A stretch of DNA of 64,000 nt from Haloarchaeobius sp. HME9146 (GTDB lineage Archaea > Halobacteriota > Halobacteria > Halobacteriales > Natrialbaceae): contig NZ_JAODVR010000002.1 in the NCBI RefSeq assembly GCF_025399835.1, positions 124,001 to 188,000 of the forward strand. The letters are read 5' to 3'. Below the pieces are notes generated by a model, which ran no database searches, had not been told where the DNA came from, and saw only the letters and a list, made by a program, of their open reading frames with translations. Every line of letters starts with the position of its first letter. Within the stretch, counting starts at the first letter, position 1. Positions 51,412-60,489 of the stretch are shown here, one piece after another. The position numbers were made by a program, and so were the translations under genes.

Positions 51412-52416
51412 TCACGTTATCCGATTGATGGCGTTCTCGACCTGGTCACCGTCCGGCAGGACCTCCTGTTCGAGCGGCGTGCTGAACGGCATGTGCGTGT
51501 CGGGGGTCCCGACGCGCTGGATCGGTGCGTCGAGGCTGAAGAACGCCTCTTCCTGTGCTCGGGCGACGACCTCGGCGTGGATACCGTACGAGAGCGGGCT
51601 CTCGTCGGCGACGACCATCCGGCCGGTCTTCTGGAGGCTCTCGACGATGGTGTCGGTGTCGAGCGGGTACAGCGAGCGTGGGTCGATGACCTCGACGCTC
51701 ACGTCACCTTCTAGGCGCTCGGCGACCTGCAGCGACTCGCCGACGAGTCGTTGCGTCGCCACGACGGTGACGTCCTCGCCTTCACGTTCGACGGCTGCTT
51801 CACCGATCGGGACGACGTAGTCGTCGTCGACCGGGACCTCGCCCTTCTGCTCGTAGATCATCTTGTTCTCGAAGACGAAGACGGGGTCGTCAGACCTGAT
51901 CGCGGCCTTGGTCAGCCCCTTGGCGGAGGCGGGCGTACCGGGTGCGACCGCCTTCAGACCGGGGAAGTGGGCGATCCAGGCGTGGACCGTCCCGGAGTGC
52001 TGGCTTGCGGCACCCATCCCACCACCCTCGGTGGTGCGTACGGTGACGGGCATCTCGGTCTTCCCGCCGAACATGTAGCGCATCTTCGCCATCTGGTTCA
52101 TGATCTGTTCCATCGAGACGCCCATGAAGTCCGAGAACATGAGCTCGACGACGGGTCGGGTCCCGGTCGCCGCGGCACCGGTCGCCGCCCCGGTGAACCC
52201 GGCTTCGGCGATGGGTGTGTCTCGAAGTCGCTCCTCACCGAACTCCTCGATGAGGTCGCCGGTGACCTCCAGGACGCCGCCGAAGTCACCGACGTCTTCG
52301 CCCATGACGTAGACGTCCTCGTCGCGACGCATCTCCTCCCGGAGCGCCAGACGGATGGATTCGCGGACCGTCATCCGTTCCGTCTCCATCCCGTCGAGTT
52401 CCGACTGGACGCTCAT
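51412..52416 (-). CDS. 2-oxoacid/acetoin dehydrogenase E1 component, beta subunit
   Basis: The 334-residue protein has the TPP-dependent E1 beta pattern, with FSDFMGVSMEQIMNQMAK, a GGMGAASQHSGTVHAWIAHFPGLK segment and a C-terminal transketolase domain. It binds TPP with E1 alpha. Its ATG overlaps the E1 alpha stop by 4 bp, and the AcoX-like gene starts 6 bp after its stop. Acetoin dehydrogenase is the best guess for specificity. Confidence 0.92.
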   Translation of the reverse strand: MSVQSELDGMETERMTVRESIRLALREEMRRDEDVYVMGEDVGDFGGVLEVTGDLIEEFGEERLRDTPIAEAGFTGAATGAAATGTRPVVELMFSDFMGVSMEQIMNQMAKMRYMFGGKTEMPVTVRTTEGGGMGAASQHSGTVHAWIAHFPGLKAVAPGTPASAKGLTKAAIRSDDPVFVFENKMIYEQKGEVPVDDDYVVPIGEAAVEREGEDVTVVATQRLVGESLQVAERLEGDVSVEVIDPRSLYPLDTDTIVESLQKTGRMVVADESPLSYGIHAEVVARAQEEAFFSLDAPIQRVGTPDTHMPFSTPLEQEVLPDGDQVENAINRIT

Positions 52417-53459
52417 CGCGACTCACCTCCGTTAGCCCCGCCATCGGTGCGGAGTCGCTCTGCGAACTTCTCTATCTCGGGTACTGGCTCTTTGAACATG
52501 TCGTCGTACGCGTCTTCGGGCTCGGGCAGGTCGGACTCCTGTGCGAACTCGATGGCATCGGCGATTGTCGCTTCGACGTTCGCCTCGAGGTCTTCGAACT
52601 CGCCTTCGCTGAGTTCGTCGCGGTCGATGAGTCGCTGCTTGAACGAGTCTATCGCGTCTCGCTCCTTCCACTGCTGGAGCTCTTCGTCCGTCCGGTAGTT
52701 CTGTTCGTCGCCCTCGTAGTGACCGTGGTATCGGTACGTCTCTGCTTCGATGAGTGTCGGTCCGTCACCCGCTCGGGCTCGTTTTCGTGCCTCGGTGACG
52801 GCCTCGTACACGGCCGTCACGTCCATCCCGTCGACGGTGATTCCGGGGATGTCGTATGCCTGTGCGGTGTCGCTGAGGTTGTTCACGTTGTGCTGCTTCT
52901 CGACCGGAGTCGCCTCACCGTACTGGTTGTTCTCGATGAGGAAGATAGCGGGCAGGTCCCAGGTCGCGGCCATGTTCATGGCCTCGTGAACCTGTCCCTG
53001 CGCGGTCGCACCGTCACCGAAGAAGGCCAGCGCGACCTGGTCGCGGTCCTGGTAGTCGATTGAGAGCGCGGCACCCGTTGCCAGCGGCGGTCCGGCACCG
53101 ACGATACCGTTCGCGCCGAGCATCCCCGCATCGACGTCGGCGATGTGCATCGAGCCACCCTTGCCCTTGCAGTAGCCGCTCTCCTTGCCGAACAGTTCGG
53201 CCATCATCAGCTTGGGGTCCAGCCCCTTCGCGATACAATGTCCGTGGCCTCGGTGTGTGCTGGTGATGTAGTCGTCCGGTTCGAGCGCGCCACAGGTCCC
53301 GACCCCCACCGCCTCCTCACCGATATAGAGGTGGACGAAGCCTGGAATCTCACCGTCGGCGAAGTACTGTCCCGCCTTGGTGTCGAACTCTCTGATGGTC
53401 AGCATCCGGCGCAGGGCCTCTACTCTTCCCTCGGGTGTATCTAAATTATAATTTGCCAT
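52413..53459 (-). CDS. 2-oxoacid/acetoin dehydrogenase E1 component, alpha subunit
   Basis: The 348-residue protein has the TPP motif starting GDGATAQGQVHE and ending in the ENN of FLIENNQ, and the active-site loop GKGGSMHIAD. It decarboxylates or cleaves the substrate and passes the acyl group to lipoate. The start MANYNLDTPEG was chosen over an ATG 27 bp upstream because TATA-like TTTACTG and TTTTAAG boxes lie 23-35 bp before it. It heads a three-gene operon. Confidence 0.93.
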   Translation of the reverse strand: MANYNLDTPEGRVEALRRMLTIREFDTKAGQYFADGEIPGFVHLYIGEEAVGVGTCGALEPDDYITSTHRGHGHCIAKGLDPKLMMAELFGKESGYCKGKGGSMHIADVDAGMLGANGIVGAGPPLATGAALSIDYQDRDQVALAFFGDGATAQGQVHEAMNMAATWDLPAIFLIENNQYGEATPVEKQHNVNNLSDTAQAYDIPGITVDGMDVTAVYEAVTEARKRARAGDGPTLIEAETYRYHGHYEGDEQNYRTDEELQQWKERDAIDSFKQRLIDRDELSEGEFEDLEANVEATIADAIEFAQESDLPEPEDAYDDMFKEPVPEIEKFAERLRTDGGANGGESR

Positions 53460-53651
53460 GCTACGTCTTATCATGACAGTAAACACCGGCTTAAAACTAG
53501 TGATTACACCATATTATCACTAAGTGGTATCTCTTCCTCAGGTCACAGGCGTGGACAAAACGAACACGGAGATCGCTGTAAGCCCGATTTCCAGCCCACT
53601 ACGGTCGTTTCCCCTGGGGAAAACCGCCTGGCAGGCCGTGTCGTCGATGTA

Positions 53652-54419
53652 TCACGAATACTCCCGGTTCCCGCGGATGATGTTCGCGTACTCCTGGACG
53701 ACGCTGGGGTACTCCTCGAAGAACACCTCGTCGTCGAGGCGGTTCGGCGGGCCATACACCGCGATTCCAGCGTGCATATCGTCCGACTGACTCGTTATCG
53801 GGACACCGATTCCGCGCATCCCGTCGAAGCATTCCTCGTCGTCGAACGCGTACCCGCGCTGGCGAACCAGCTCCATCTCGTCGAGCAGGGACTCGACGTC
53901 CGTGATGGTGTTCTCCGTCTTCGGGTAGAGTCCGTACTGTTCGATGATGGCCCGGATCTCCTCGTCCGGTAACTGCGAGAGGATCGCCTTCCCGTAGGCG
54001 GTGGTGTGTAGGCGGGACTTGACCCCGGGATAGGTCCGGCTGACCTGGAGCCGCTTCACCTTCTCTCCCTTCTTCATCGACAGCAACACACCGAGGTTGT
54101 TCTCTTCGATCATCAGCCCCGCGAACTCGCCCGTCTCCTCTGCCAGCCGTCGAAGCTCGGGTTCCGCAGTCCGGTATATCTCGTTGTCTCGGCGCACGCG
54201 ATTGCCCACCTCGAGGAAGGAGGTCGCCACACGGTAGCGACCGTCAGCCTGTTTCGTGATGTGGTTGAGCGTCTCGAGGGTGTTGATGTACTCGTACATC
54301 GTACTGAGTGGCATGTCGAACTCATCGGCCAGCTCCCGGACGGATGCCGTCTTCATCTCTACGAGTCTCTCCAGTATCCGATTCGCACGAACGAGCGACT
54401 TGAGAGGCTTCGAAGGCAT
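53652..54419 (-). CDS. IclR-family transcriptional regulator
   Basis: The 255-residue protein has an N-terminal winged helix (FDMPLSTMYEYINTLETL) and a C-terminal effector domain ending GIAVYGPPNRLDDE. The start at 54419 was chosen because CGATATAAC (54457-54466, minus strand) predicts a start of transcription near 54435. The gene is 192 bp upstream of the E1 operon on the same strand and is the likely regulator of the dehydrogenase genes. The two ATGs at 54446-54449 remain possible alternatives. Confidence 0.9.
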   Translation of the reverse strand: MPSKPLKSLVRANRILERLVEMKTASVRELADEFDMPLSTMYEYINTLETLNHITKQADGRYRVATSFLEVGNRVRRDNEIYRTAEPELRRLAEETGEFAGLMIEENNLGVLLSMKKGEKVKRLQVSRTYPGVKSRLHTTAYGKAILSQLPDEEIRAIIEQYGLYPKTENTITDVESLLDEMELVRQRGYAFDDEECFDGMRGIGVPITSQSDDMHAGIAVYGPPNRLDDEVFFEEYPSVVQEYANIIRGNREYS

Positions 54420-54753
54420 ATCAGGTACATCCGCAGCAATCAACATCATTGTTCCGGTTATATCGAAATTGGCAGGTCGAGTCTGAACTTCTGACCTCGA
54501 TGGTACTCGCCTGGGGACGCGGGTGGCTGTCGGTTCCAGTCGAGTTTTCGAGATAGTCGGAATGACCCCACTGTGGGTATTATTATCATGGACAATTGTG
54601 CCATAGTGTTTGGTGGTGATTCCGATTATCTCGAATTACATGTTCCACTCCACTGCAACCGTGTGTTGACCACCGATTCGTCGAGTCCCAGCCGTTTGTC
54701 GGTGGACTGCGACGTGTCATTTCCTCCCCTGTGCAAAGGAACGCGACAGTGTG

Positions 54754-54775
54754 TTACAAAAATATATGTGTAACA
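54754..54775. promoter_or_regulatory. GTTACR-N10-TGTAAC dyad motif, copy 3
   Basis: GTTACA and TGTAAC flank an AT-rich 10-bp middle with TA at the centre; TGTTACA..TGTAACA extends the perfect symmetry to 7 bp per arm (54753-54776). It is the best of the four copies. Confidence 0.6.
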
Positions 54776-54793
54776 TGGTGCCCTGGTGGTGGT

Positions 54794-54815
54794 GTTACAC
54801 AGATATCTCTGTAAC
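54794..54815. promoter_or_regulatory. GTTACR-N10-TGTAAC dyad motif, copy 4
   Basis: GTTACA and TGTAAC flank CAGATATCTC, again with TA at the centre. Its start is 40 bp from copy 3, so a pair of dimers could bind nearly the same face of the helix. Confidence 0.6.
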
Positions 54816-55141
54816 GACCGCTGGTAGGAGTGGTGCGCGGACAGGAGCTGGCTGACGTGACTGTCTCTCTCGGTAGGAAGGCTATCTGGGAATTGACCCT
54901 CGAGTACCCATTATGGAACTGATACTACTATTTCCAGAGTACTTCCTCTAGTATCTGCCCCATAGAGGCCGCACTGAATCACGATGATTTTCTCTTTGGG
55001 CTCATACAAGACAAATCGCCATCACAGTTGAGTGGGGGATATCTGGAACCGGGAACCGGTCGTGACAGACGGGTACAGTTCAGGTGACCAGTCTCATGCC
55101 AGCAAAAACATTTTTATAACTTGATTGTAAATTATAGTAGT

Positions 55142-56449
55142 ATGCCTGCCAATAGTTCTCGCGGACTCTCACGGCGGTCGCTCGTTCGAGCTGCCCTCGC
55201 CATCGGTGGCGCGAACGCACTCGCGGCCTGCCAGGAGTTCGAGCGACCACCCGACGACGGGAAGACGACGACGTCTCCGGACTATCCCCGTGGGACCGAA
55301 GATCGCTCGAAGCTCCCCGAGCGGCAGCACGCCTGGGACGAGTATCTGGTGAACAGCGTCCACGGAACGACGACCCAGAGTCAGCATCAGTTGCTCCTCG
55401 GGCTCAGCTACGAAGGCTCCATCCCACCGACCGAGTCCGAGCGACGACAGGTCGAGAATGCGCTCCGGGGACTCGAACGTGCCTTCCAGTGGGGGAGCGG
55501 CCTCAACACGAGTGGCAGTGTCAACAACGGGCTGCTGTTCATGCTCGGCTATGCACCCCGCTACCTGACGCAGGTCGACATCGACGTCGACGGACTGCAG
55601 CCGCCCGAGGAGATACTGGATGAACTCGGTGAGGACCCCGGTCTGGCAGCAGAGTTCGACGCGATGTTGCTGCTAGATAGCGATTTCGCCTCTATCCTCC
55701 TCGCGGCCGAGCAGGCGCTGTTCGGTGAGAAGGAGACGCTCAACGGGCTCGAAGTCGAGAATCGACTGACCGGTGTGTTCGAGGTGACGACGCGCCGATC
55801 AGGTGTCATCGGGAAAGGCCGACCGGCCCAGGAACTCGACAACGAGAACATCCCCGAGGATGCACCGCTCTCGATGGGCTTTCGCGCAGGGTTCGACAAC
55901 AGCCTGCCCCCGGAGGAAATGGCGACGCTGACCTCGGGTCCGTTCGCCGGTGGGACCACACTCGTCGTCTCCCGCATCAAGACCGAACTCGATGACTGGT
56001 ACGAGCAGTCTCACCGGGACCGATTGAAGGAGATGTACTGTCCGGCTCACGACTACGAGGAGGTGGGCGACATCGGTGACCGGATGGGTGACCACAGCGG
56101 TATCAGGGAATCGGACGTCGAGAACATGGACGAACTGGCAGCCGAGCATGGAATCGTCGGGCACGCCCAGAAGGTGGCCGCTGCCAGGGACGACGATTTC
56201 CAGACGAAGATTCTCCGCCGCTCAGAGGGGGTCGCGACCGACGACGTCGATGGCTCCTCGTTCAACTTTTCGTCCATCCAGACGGACACCCAGAAGTTCG
56301 TGGACGTGCGAAGGGCGATGAACATCGACGAGTACGACCACGATGTACCGGACGACCGGCACGGCATCGTCGACTACCTCGGCACCCGGTCGCGGAGCAC
56401 CTACCTCGTCCCACCGCGCGCAGACAGAGCCCTTCCGAGCAACCGATGA
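55142..56449 (+). CDS. Tat-exported lipoprotein, divergent DyP-peroxidase-like (DUF7405-like)
   Basis: The 435-residue protein has a twin-arginine signal (SRRSLVRAALAIGG) and lipobox LAAC. The later part resembles dye-decolorising peroxidases: GGTTLVVSRIKTELDDWY, like the heme-pocket strand of DyPs, and GHAQKVAAARDDDFQTKILRRSEG, like their proximal-His segment. The GxxDG motif is not clear (GFRAGFDNSLP stands there). It may bind heme outside the cell. TTTTTATAAC is about 26 bp before the ATG. It overlaps the next gene by 4 bp, so the two act together. Confidence 0.65.
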   Translation: MPANSSRGLSRRSLVRAALAIGGANALAACQEFERPPDDGKTTTSPDYPRGTEDRSKLPERQHAWDEYLVNSVHGTTTQSQHQLLLGLSYEGSIPPTESERRQVENALRGLERAFQWGSGLNTSGSVNNGLLFMLGYAPRYLTQVDIDVDGLQPPEEILDELGEDPGLAAEFDAMLLLDSDFASILLAAEQALFGEKETLNGLEVENRLTGVFEVTTRRSGVIGKGRPAQELDNENIPEDAPLSMGFRAGFDNSLPPEEMATLTSGPFAGGTTLVVSRIKTELDDWYEQSHRDRLKEMYCPAHDYEEVGDIGDRMGDHSGIRESDVENMDELAAEHGIVGHAQKVAAARDDDFQTKILRRSEGVATDDVDGSSFNFSSIQTDTQKFVDVRRAMNIDEYDHDVPDDRHGIVDYLGTRSRSTYLVPPRADRALPSNR

Positions 56450-58173
56450 CGGGACTCACGACACGACTTCCGTGGTCTCGGAAGCAATGGGCTGTGGTGT
56501 CGGTGGTGTTCCTGCTGGTCGCGAGTGCCGGCTGTACTGGTCTGACGAGTTCCGGTGCGGACCTCGACACGACGATAGAATTCCGGGACCGGACCGACGA
56601 GGTCGGCCTCGAGTACCGGACGGACGGGGGCGGTGCAGGCAACGGAGACGACGGTGTGTACGTCGCGGACTACGACCGTGACGGCTGGCAAGACATCCTG
56701 GCCGTCGGCGGGGAGAATCCAGTACTGTTCCGGAACACCGGGGGTGAGTTCAGTCGCGTCAGGAACTTCTCCGTCGGTGACTCGGTCAAGAGTGCACTCT
56801 TCTTCGACTACGACGGCGACGGGTGGGAGGACCTGCTGTTGCTCCGGTCCCACGACGAGCCCGTGCTGTTCCACAACGATGGCGGAGAGTTCGAGCGGGC
56901 ATCGATGGACTTCGGCTCGCTCGCGTACCCGATGGGTGCGACCGCGGACGACTACGACGGTGACGGCGACCTCGATCTGCTGGTCTATCAGTCGGGTGAC
57001 TGGGCGACCACCAAGCCGGAGGGCTACTTCAGCCTGCACAAGGTCGTCCGGGAGGACAACGGTCACCCGAACGTCCTCTACGAGAACACCGGCGATGGCT
57101 TCGAACGCGTCGAGAACTCGGGCCTGAGTGAGTCACACCGCTGGAGCCTCGCGGCGAGTTTCGTCGACCTGAACGGTGATGGACTGCCCGACGTCCACGT
57201 CGCGAACGACTTCAACACCGACACCGTGTACGTCAACAATGGAGACGGGACGTTCGAGGAGCGACCACTGCGTGGGAACACGTCTCGGAACGGGATGTCG
57301 TCAGAGATCGCCGACGTGAACGGCGACGGGGCACAGGACGTGTTCACGACGAACATCTACCTCCCCCTCGACGAGGTGGGTGACGAAGAACGCCAGGAAC
57401 GGTTCCGGTTCCTGTTCAGCTACGTGATACAGTCTGGCCGCACGAAAGGGAACACGCTCATGCTCAACGATGGGTCTGGCGAGCTTCACGACCGGGCAGT
57501 CTCCTTCGGCGTCCGCCAGGGCGGGTGGGGATGGGCTGCGAGTCTGAGCGACCTCGACAACGACGGCGACCGGGACCTGATTCACGCGACGCAGTACGTG
57601 GTCCGCCTCGACCGTGAGAACCCACACTACACCTATCCGATGCTGTTCGAGCGCGAGGGCGACGCGTTCGAGAACCTCGACGCCAGCGAGCGGAACCTGG
57701 GCGAGCAAGACGGACGCGGGCTCGTGACGCTCGACTACGACCGGGATGGCGACCGCGACGTGGTCGTCGCCCCGTACGATGGTGACGTGAAACTCTACGA
57801 GAACGTGGGTGCTGATGCGAACAGTATCGAGTTCCGGGTAGCCGATGCGCAGGGGTCGACCGTGTACGGTGCAGAAGTCACAGTCTCGACGTCCGCTCGA
57901 ACAACCGTGGTCCAGCAGACCGTCCAGTCGGACTTCCTCTCACAGGAGAGTCGTGTCTCCCACGTCGGACTGGGTGGACACGACCAGGTCGACCTGACGG
58001 TGACCTTCCCGGATGGCACGACGCGGACGTTCGAGAACGTCGATGCGAACCAGCACGTGAGAATCACGAAAGACGGACTATCGGTCGTTGCGGACTGGCA
58101 GAGAGACGAGGAAGACTCCGAAGAGGCAGCTCGCCTCGACAGCCCATCGACTTCGGGACAACACCTGCACTGA
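56446..58173 (+). CDS. CRTAC1-type lipoprotein: FG-GAP propeller plus UnbV/ASPIC domain
   Basis: The 575-residue protein has a lipoprotein signal ending ASAGC, then repeats with DYDRDGWQD, DYDGDGWED, DYDGDGDLD, DLNGDGLPD, DVNGDGAQD, DLDNDGDRD and DYDRDGDRD, making a propeller of about seven blades. A C-terminal UnbV/ASPIC domain follows (SRVSHVGLGGHDQVDLTVTFPDGT). Such proteins are exported and may bind ligands or partners; their role in archaea is unknown. The 4-bp overlap with the DyP-like gene implies a joint function at the cell surface. Confidence 0.85.
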   Translation: MTGLTTRLPWSRKQWAVVSVVFLLVASAGCTGLTSSGADLDTTIEFRDRTDEVGLEYRTDGGGAGNGDDGVYVADYDRDGWQDILAVGGENPVLFRNTGGEFSRVRNFSVGDSVKSALFFDYDGDGWEDLLLLRSHDEPVLFHNDGGEFERASMDFGSLAYPMGATADDYDGDGDLDLLVYQSGDWATTKPEGYFSLHKVVREDNGHPNVLYENTGDGFERVENSGLSESHRWSLAASFVDLNGDGLPDVHVANDFNTDTVYVNNGDGTFEERPLRGNTSRNGMSSEIADVNGDGAQDVFTTNIYLPLDEVGDEERQERFRFLFSYVIQSGRTKGNTLMLNDGSGELHDRAVSFGVRQGGWGWAASLSDLDNDGDRDLIHATQYVVRLDRENPHYTYPMLFEREGDAFENLDASERNLGEQDGRGLVTLDYDRDGDRDVVVAPYDGDVKLYENVGADANSIEFRVADAQGSTVYGAEVTVSTSARTTVVQQTVQSDFLSQESRVSHVGLGGHDQVDLTVTFPDGTTRTFENVDANQHVRITKDGLSVVADWQRDEEDSEEAARLDSPSTSGQHLH

Positions 58174-58217
58174 CTGAGCCGGGGGAATTAACACCCAGTC
58201 CCCCGAACACGCAGACC

Positions 58218-58571
58218 ATGAGACGGTACGAACCTGACTGCGTGGATGGGACGCTCTTCCTGGTCTCCGAGGGTGACAGGGTCGAAATCGGTGCAGTCGA
58301 CGACATCGTCGACATCGTCGGTGGGGAGACGTACACCATCGAGTACGACGACACACAGAGCACACAACCCTGGCTCGAGACGGACGATGGGGCACTCACC
58401 GTCGAGGTCCGTGAGACGGTGACGACGATGTCACACCCCGAGGAACTGGTCGCTGGGCTCCGTGACCTCGACATGGAGACGGACCGCTACGGTCTCCCGA
58501 CGCGGACGGTCGAGTTCGCGAACCGGTTCGTCGACATCCTCGACTCCCAGGGTGTGGAAGCGGGAGAATAG
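58218..58571 (+). CDS. hypothetical acidic protein (117 aa)
   Basis: I do not recognise this small, strongly acidic protein. It has no signal peptide or membrane helix. GAATTAAC near 58190 is 28 bp before the ATG, so it is likely a real leaderless gene. It follows the exported pair by 44 bp. Function cannot be assigned. Confidence 0.7.
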   Translation: MRRYEPDCVDGTLFLVSEGDRVEIGAVDDIVDIVGGETYTIEYDDTQSTQPWLETDDGALTVEVRETVTTMSHPEELVAGLRDLDMETDRYGLPTRTVEFANRFVDILDSQGVEAGE

Positions 58572-58654
58572 GACAGTCCGGTCAGTAGCTGATGAAGGGA
58601 CCCCGCACGGTTCCTCGATGGATTTATGTAGCATGAGTGGCCACTTGGATAAAG

Positions 58655-59104
58655 ATGGACCGAGGATTAGTACTCATCGAGGAGAGCGACGACCATCGTC
58701 GTCTACTGTCGGAAGCGGTCGAACACGCCGTCGGTGCAGGGGCGGATCTCGTCCTGTTGACGACGATGACGGAGAAACAGTTCGAAGACGATGCGGAGAC
58801 ACTGGAGTCTATCGGGCGAAGTGAGAACACGAACTACGACAGCAACACCGTGCTCGACGGCGCAGTTGCGGACATCGAGGCGTTCGCCGGGGACCAGATT
58901 CCGGACGACATAGAGACTACTGTGGTCGCTCGGGTGACTGACAGGCCGGCGAAGGCGCTACTCGACGTCGCGGACAAGCGAGACTGTGACCACGTCTTCG
59001 TCCTGGGGGAGCGGCGTTCTCCGACCGGGAAGGCGCTCTTCGGGGACGTCGCACAGCAGGTCGCCCTGAACTTCGACGGGTACGTGACGCTTTCGACCCG
59101 CTGA
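58655..59104 (+). CDS. UspA-like stress protein
   Basis: The 149-residue protein has one UspA-like domain with MDRGLVLIEES at the start and the loop LGERRSPTGKALFGDVAQQ near the end. GATTTATG near 58626 is 29 bp before this ATG, so the upstream ATG (18 bp earlier) was not chosen. It probably binds a nucleotide and responds to stress. It is a single gene. Confidence 0.87.
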   Translation: MDRGLVLIEESDDHRRLLSEAVEHAVGAGADLVLLTTMTEKQFEDDAETLESIGRSENTNYDSNTVLDGAVADIEAFAGDQIPDDIETTVVARVTDRPAKALLDVADKRDCDHVFVLGERRSPTGKALFGDVAQQVALNFDGYVTLSTR

Positions 59105-59208
59105 GCGACAGAATCGACGGAGCCGGTGGGTCGCAGGCTCAGAGCACCGGCAACGGTCCTGCTACCACCGGCGGCCAGGGATCCGATGGCGGCCGACAGC
59201 GACTACAG

Positions 59209-60489
59209 TCACGTGTCCCTGTCGATTGCTTCGAGTGCTTCAGTCGCAACATCGCCCAGTTCTCCGGCCTCGATGTGCGAGTACCGCTCACGCACCATCT
59301 CTTCGGAATTGTCGAGATAGCGGGCGGCGACGGTGTATCCAAACGCGCGCACGAGGACCTCCCCCATGCCACGCCGCCCACCGTGGGGAGCGAGATAGTC
59401 GTGTTTCTGGTCGGTGATCTCGATGTTCGCTTCGTCGGTCAATCGCTTGAGGAGCGACCGAGCGCCATCGGTGGTCAACGATGGGGGCCGAATATCCGCA
59501 TCGAGCGCCAGCAGGAGGTCACGGGCGTACCCATCGCGTCGTTCGTCGATAGCAGCTGGACGGTGCCCTCGGTCGGCGAGTTCGTCACGAACCAGCTCGG
59601 CGAGCGTTCGCTGGTCGAAGGTCGGGAACACCGGCCACCGGTCCGATGGCGGGTCCATGAGTCTCCGGTAGGACTCAAGTGGCGCGATGACCGGGTCTGG
59701 GAGACTCGCTGCGTCCCACTGCTGTTTCTTCCGGTAGACCTCCATGCTTCCGTCCTCGAGGTCGAGCTCCTCCCACCGAACGCCGCGTCGACGTGGGTCG
59801 TTCGGGTCCCGGAGGAGCTCCCCGACGCGGACGGCCGTGTACGCGAGGATGAAGACGAGGGCGCGGTCTCGGGCGGCTCGCAATGCGACGTACCGTTCTC
59901 GTTGTCGGTCGGACTCGGTATCGAGGCCGGTGAACGACTCGATTGCGGTTCGGGCCTGTTCGTCGACGTAGCGGGTGAAGGCGTGTCGCTGGTCCGGTGT
60001 CCAGGACTGCTGGTCGCCGGGTTTCCTGCCGTCGTCCTCGGGGAGGGGTGCGGTCGCACTCGCTCGCTGGGCGTAGTGCGACCCGAGGTAGCCCTCGTTG
60101 ACACACCAGCCACACCAGGCCGAGACGTAGGCGTAGTACGTCTTGACGGTGTTCTGCTTGAGACCGCGGTCTCCCGTGAGATGTCGTGCGTACTCGCGGA
60201 ACACCCGTTCGTCGATGTCGTCGAACGTCGGCTCACGGTCTGCATCCCGGGGGACGATGCCGGCCCAGGAATCGCTCCCGTGGTCGCCGGCCGCCCACGC
60301 CGCGAAGCGCTCGAGTTCGCGGGCTGCGTTTCGTCGGTAGTTCCCACCAGAGCCGCCGCGCCCTTTGCCCTTGTCCTGGAGGTAGCGCTCGAACGTCTCG
60401 GCGAGCGGTGTCGACGGGCCTCGCCCTCTCATCGGCCGCCCCTCCGTGAATCCGCGATAGCGCTGCTGCTGGCTCTCTTCCGGGGGCAC
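59209..60489 (-). CDS. tyrosine recombinase/integrase
   Basis: The 426-residue protein has an N-terminal SAM-like DNA-binding domain (residues about 25-130) and a complete catalytic domain: Arg221 in TAVRVGELL, Lys near 254, the box H369-G-G-R372 and nucleophile Tyr403 in RERYSHIEAGEL. It probably cuts and joins DNA at specific sites. The upstream frame closes just before a GTG at 60489, so that GTG or an ATG at 60432 is the start. No tRNA or attachment repeats were found nearby, so no integrated element could be outlined. Confidence 0.9.
   Translation of the reverse strand: MPPEESQQQRYRGFTEGRPMRGRGPSTPLAETFERYLQDKGKGRGGSGGNYRRNAARELERFAAWAAGDHGSDSWAGIVPRDADREPTFDDIDERVFREYARHLTGDRGLKQNTVKTYYAYVSAWCGWCVNEGYLGSHYAQRASATAPLPEDDGRKPGDQQSWTPDQRHAFTRYVDEQARTAIESFTGLDTESDRQRERYVALRAARDRALVFILAYTAVRVGELLRDPNDPRRRGVRWEELDLEDGSMEVYRKKQQWDAASLPDPVIAPLESYRRLMDPPSDRWPVFPTFDQRTLAELVRDELADRGHRPAAIDERRDGYARDLLLALDADIRPPSLTTDGARSLLKRLTDEANIEITDQKHDYLAPHGGRRGMGEVLVRAFGYTVAARYLDNSEEMVRERYSHIEAGELGDVATEALEAIDRDT

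Larger units (their letters stand above)
54420..55141. other. gene-free tract with two strong dyad motifs
   Basis: About 720 bp separates the IclR gene from the DyP-like gene. It contains two copies of GTTACR-N10-TGTAAC at 54754 and 54794, whose starts are exactly 40 bp apart, and weaker TTCG/CGAA dyads at 54553 and near 54624. The TATTTTTATAAC box near 55116 serves the next gene. Short open frames (for example 54573-54773) have no supporting evidence. Confidence 0.65.

Noticed and set aside
54624-54641. ATTC..GAAT dyad resembling the IclR-type motif
   Set aside because: Its spacer is one base longer than in the four matching sites, so it was not counted.
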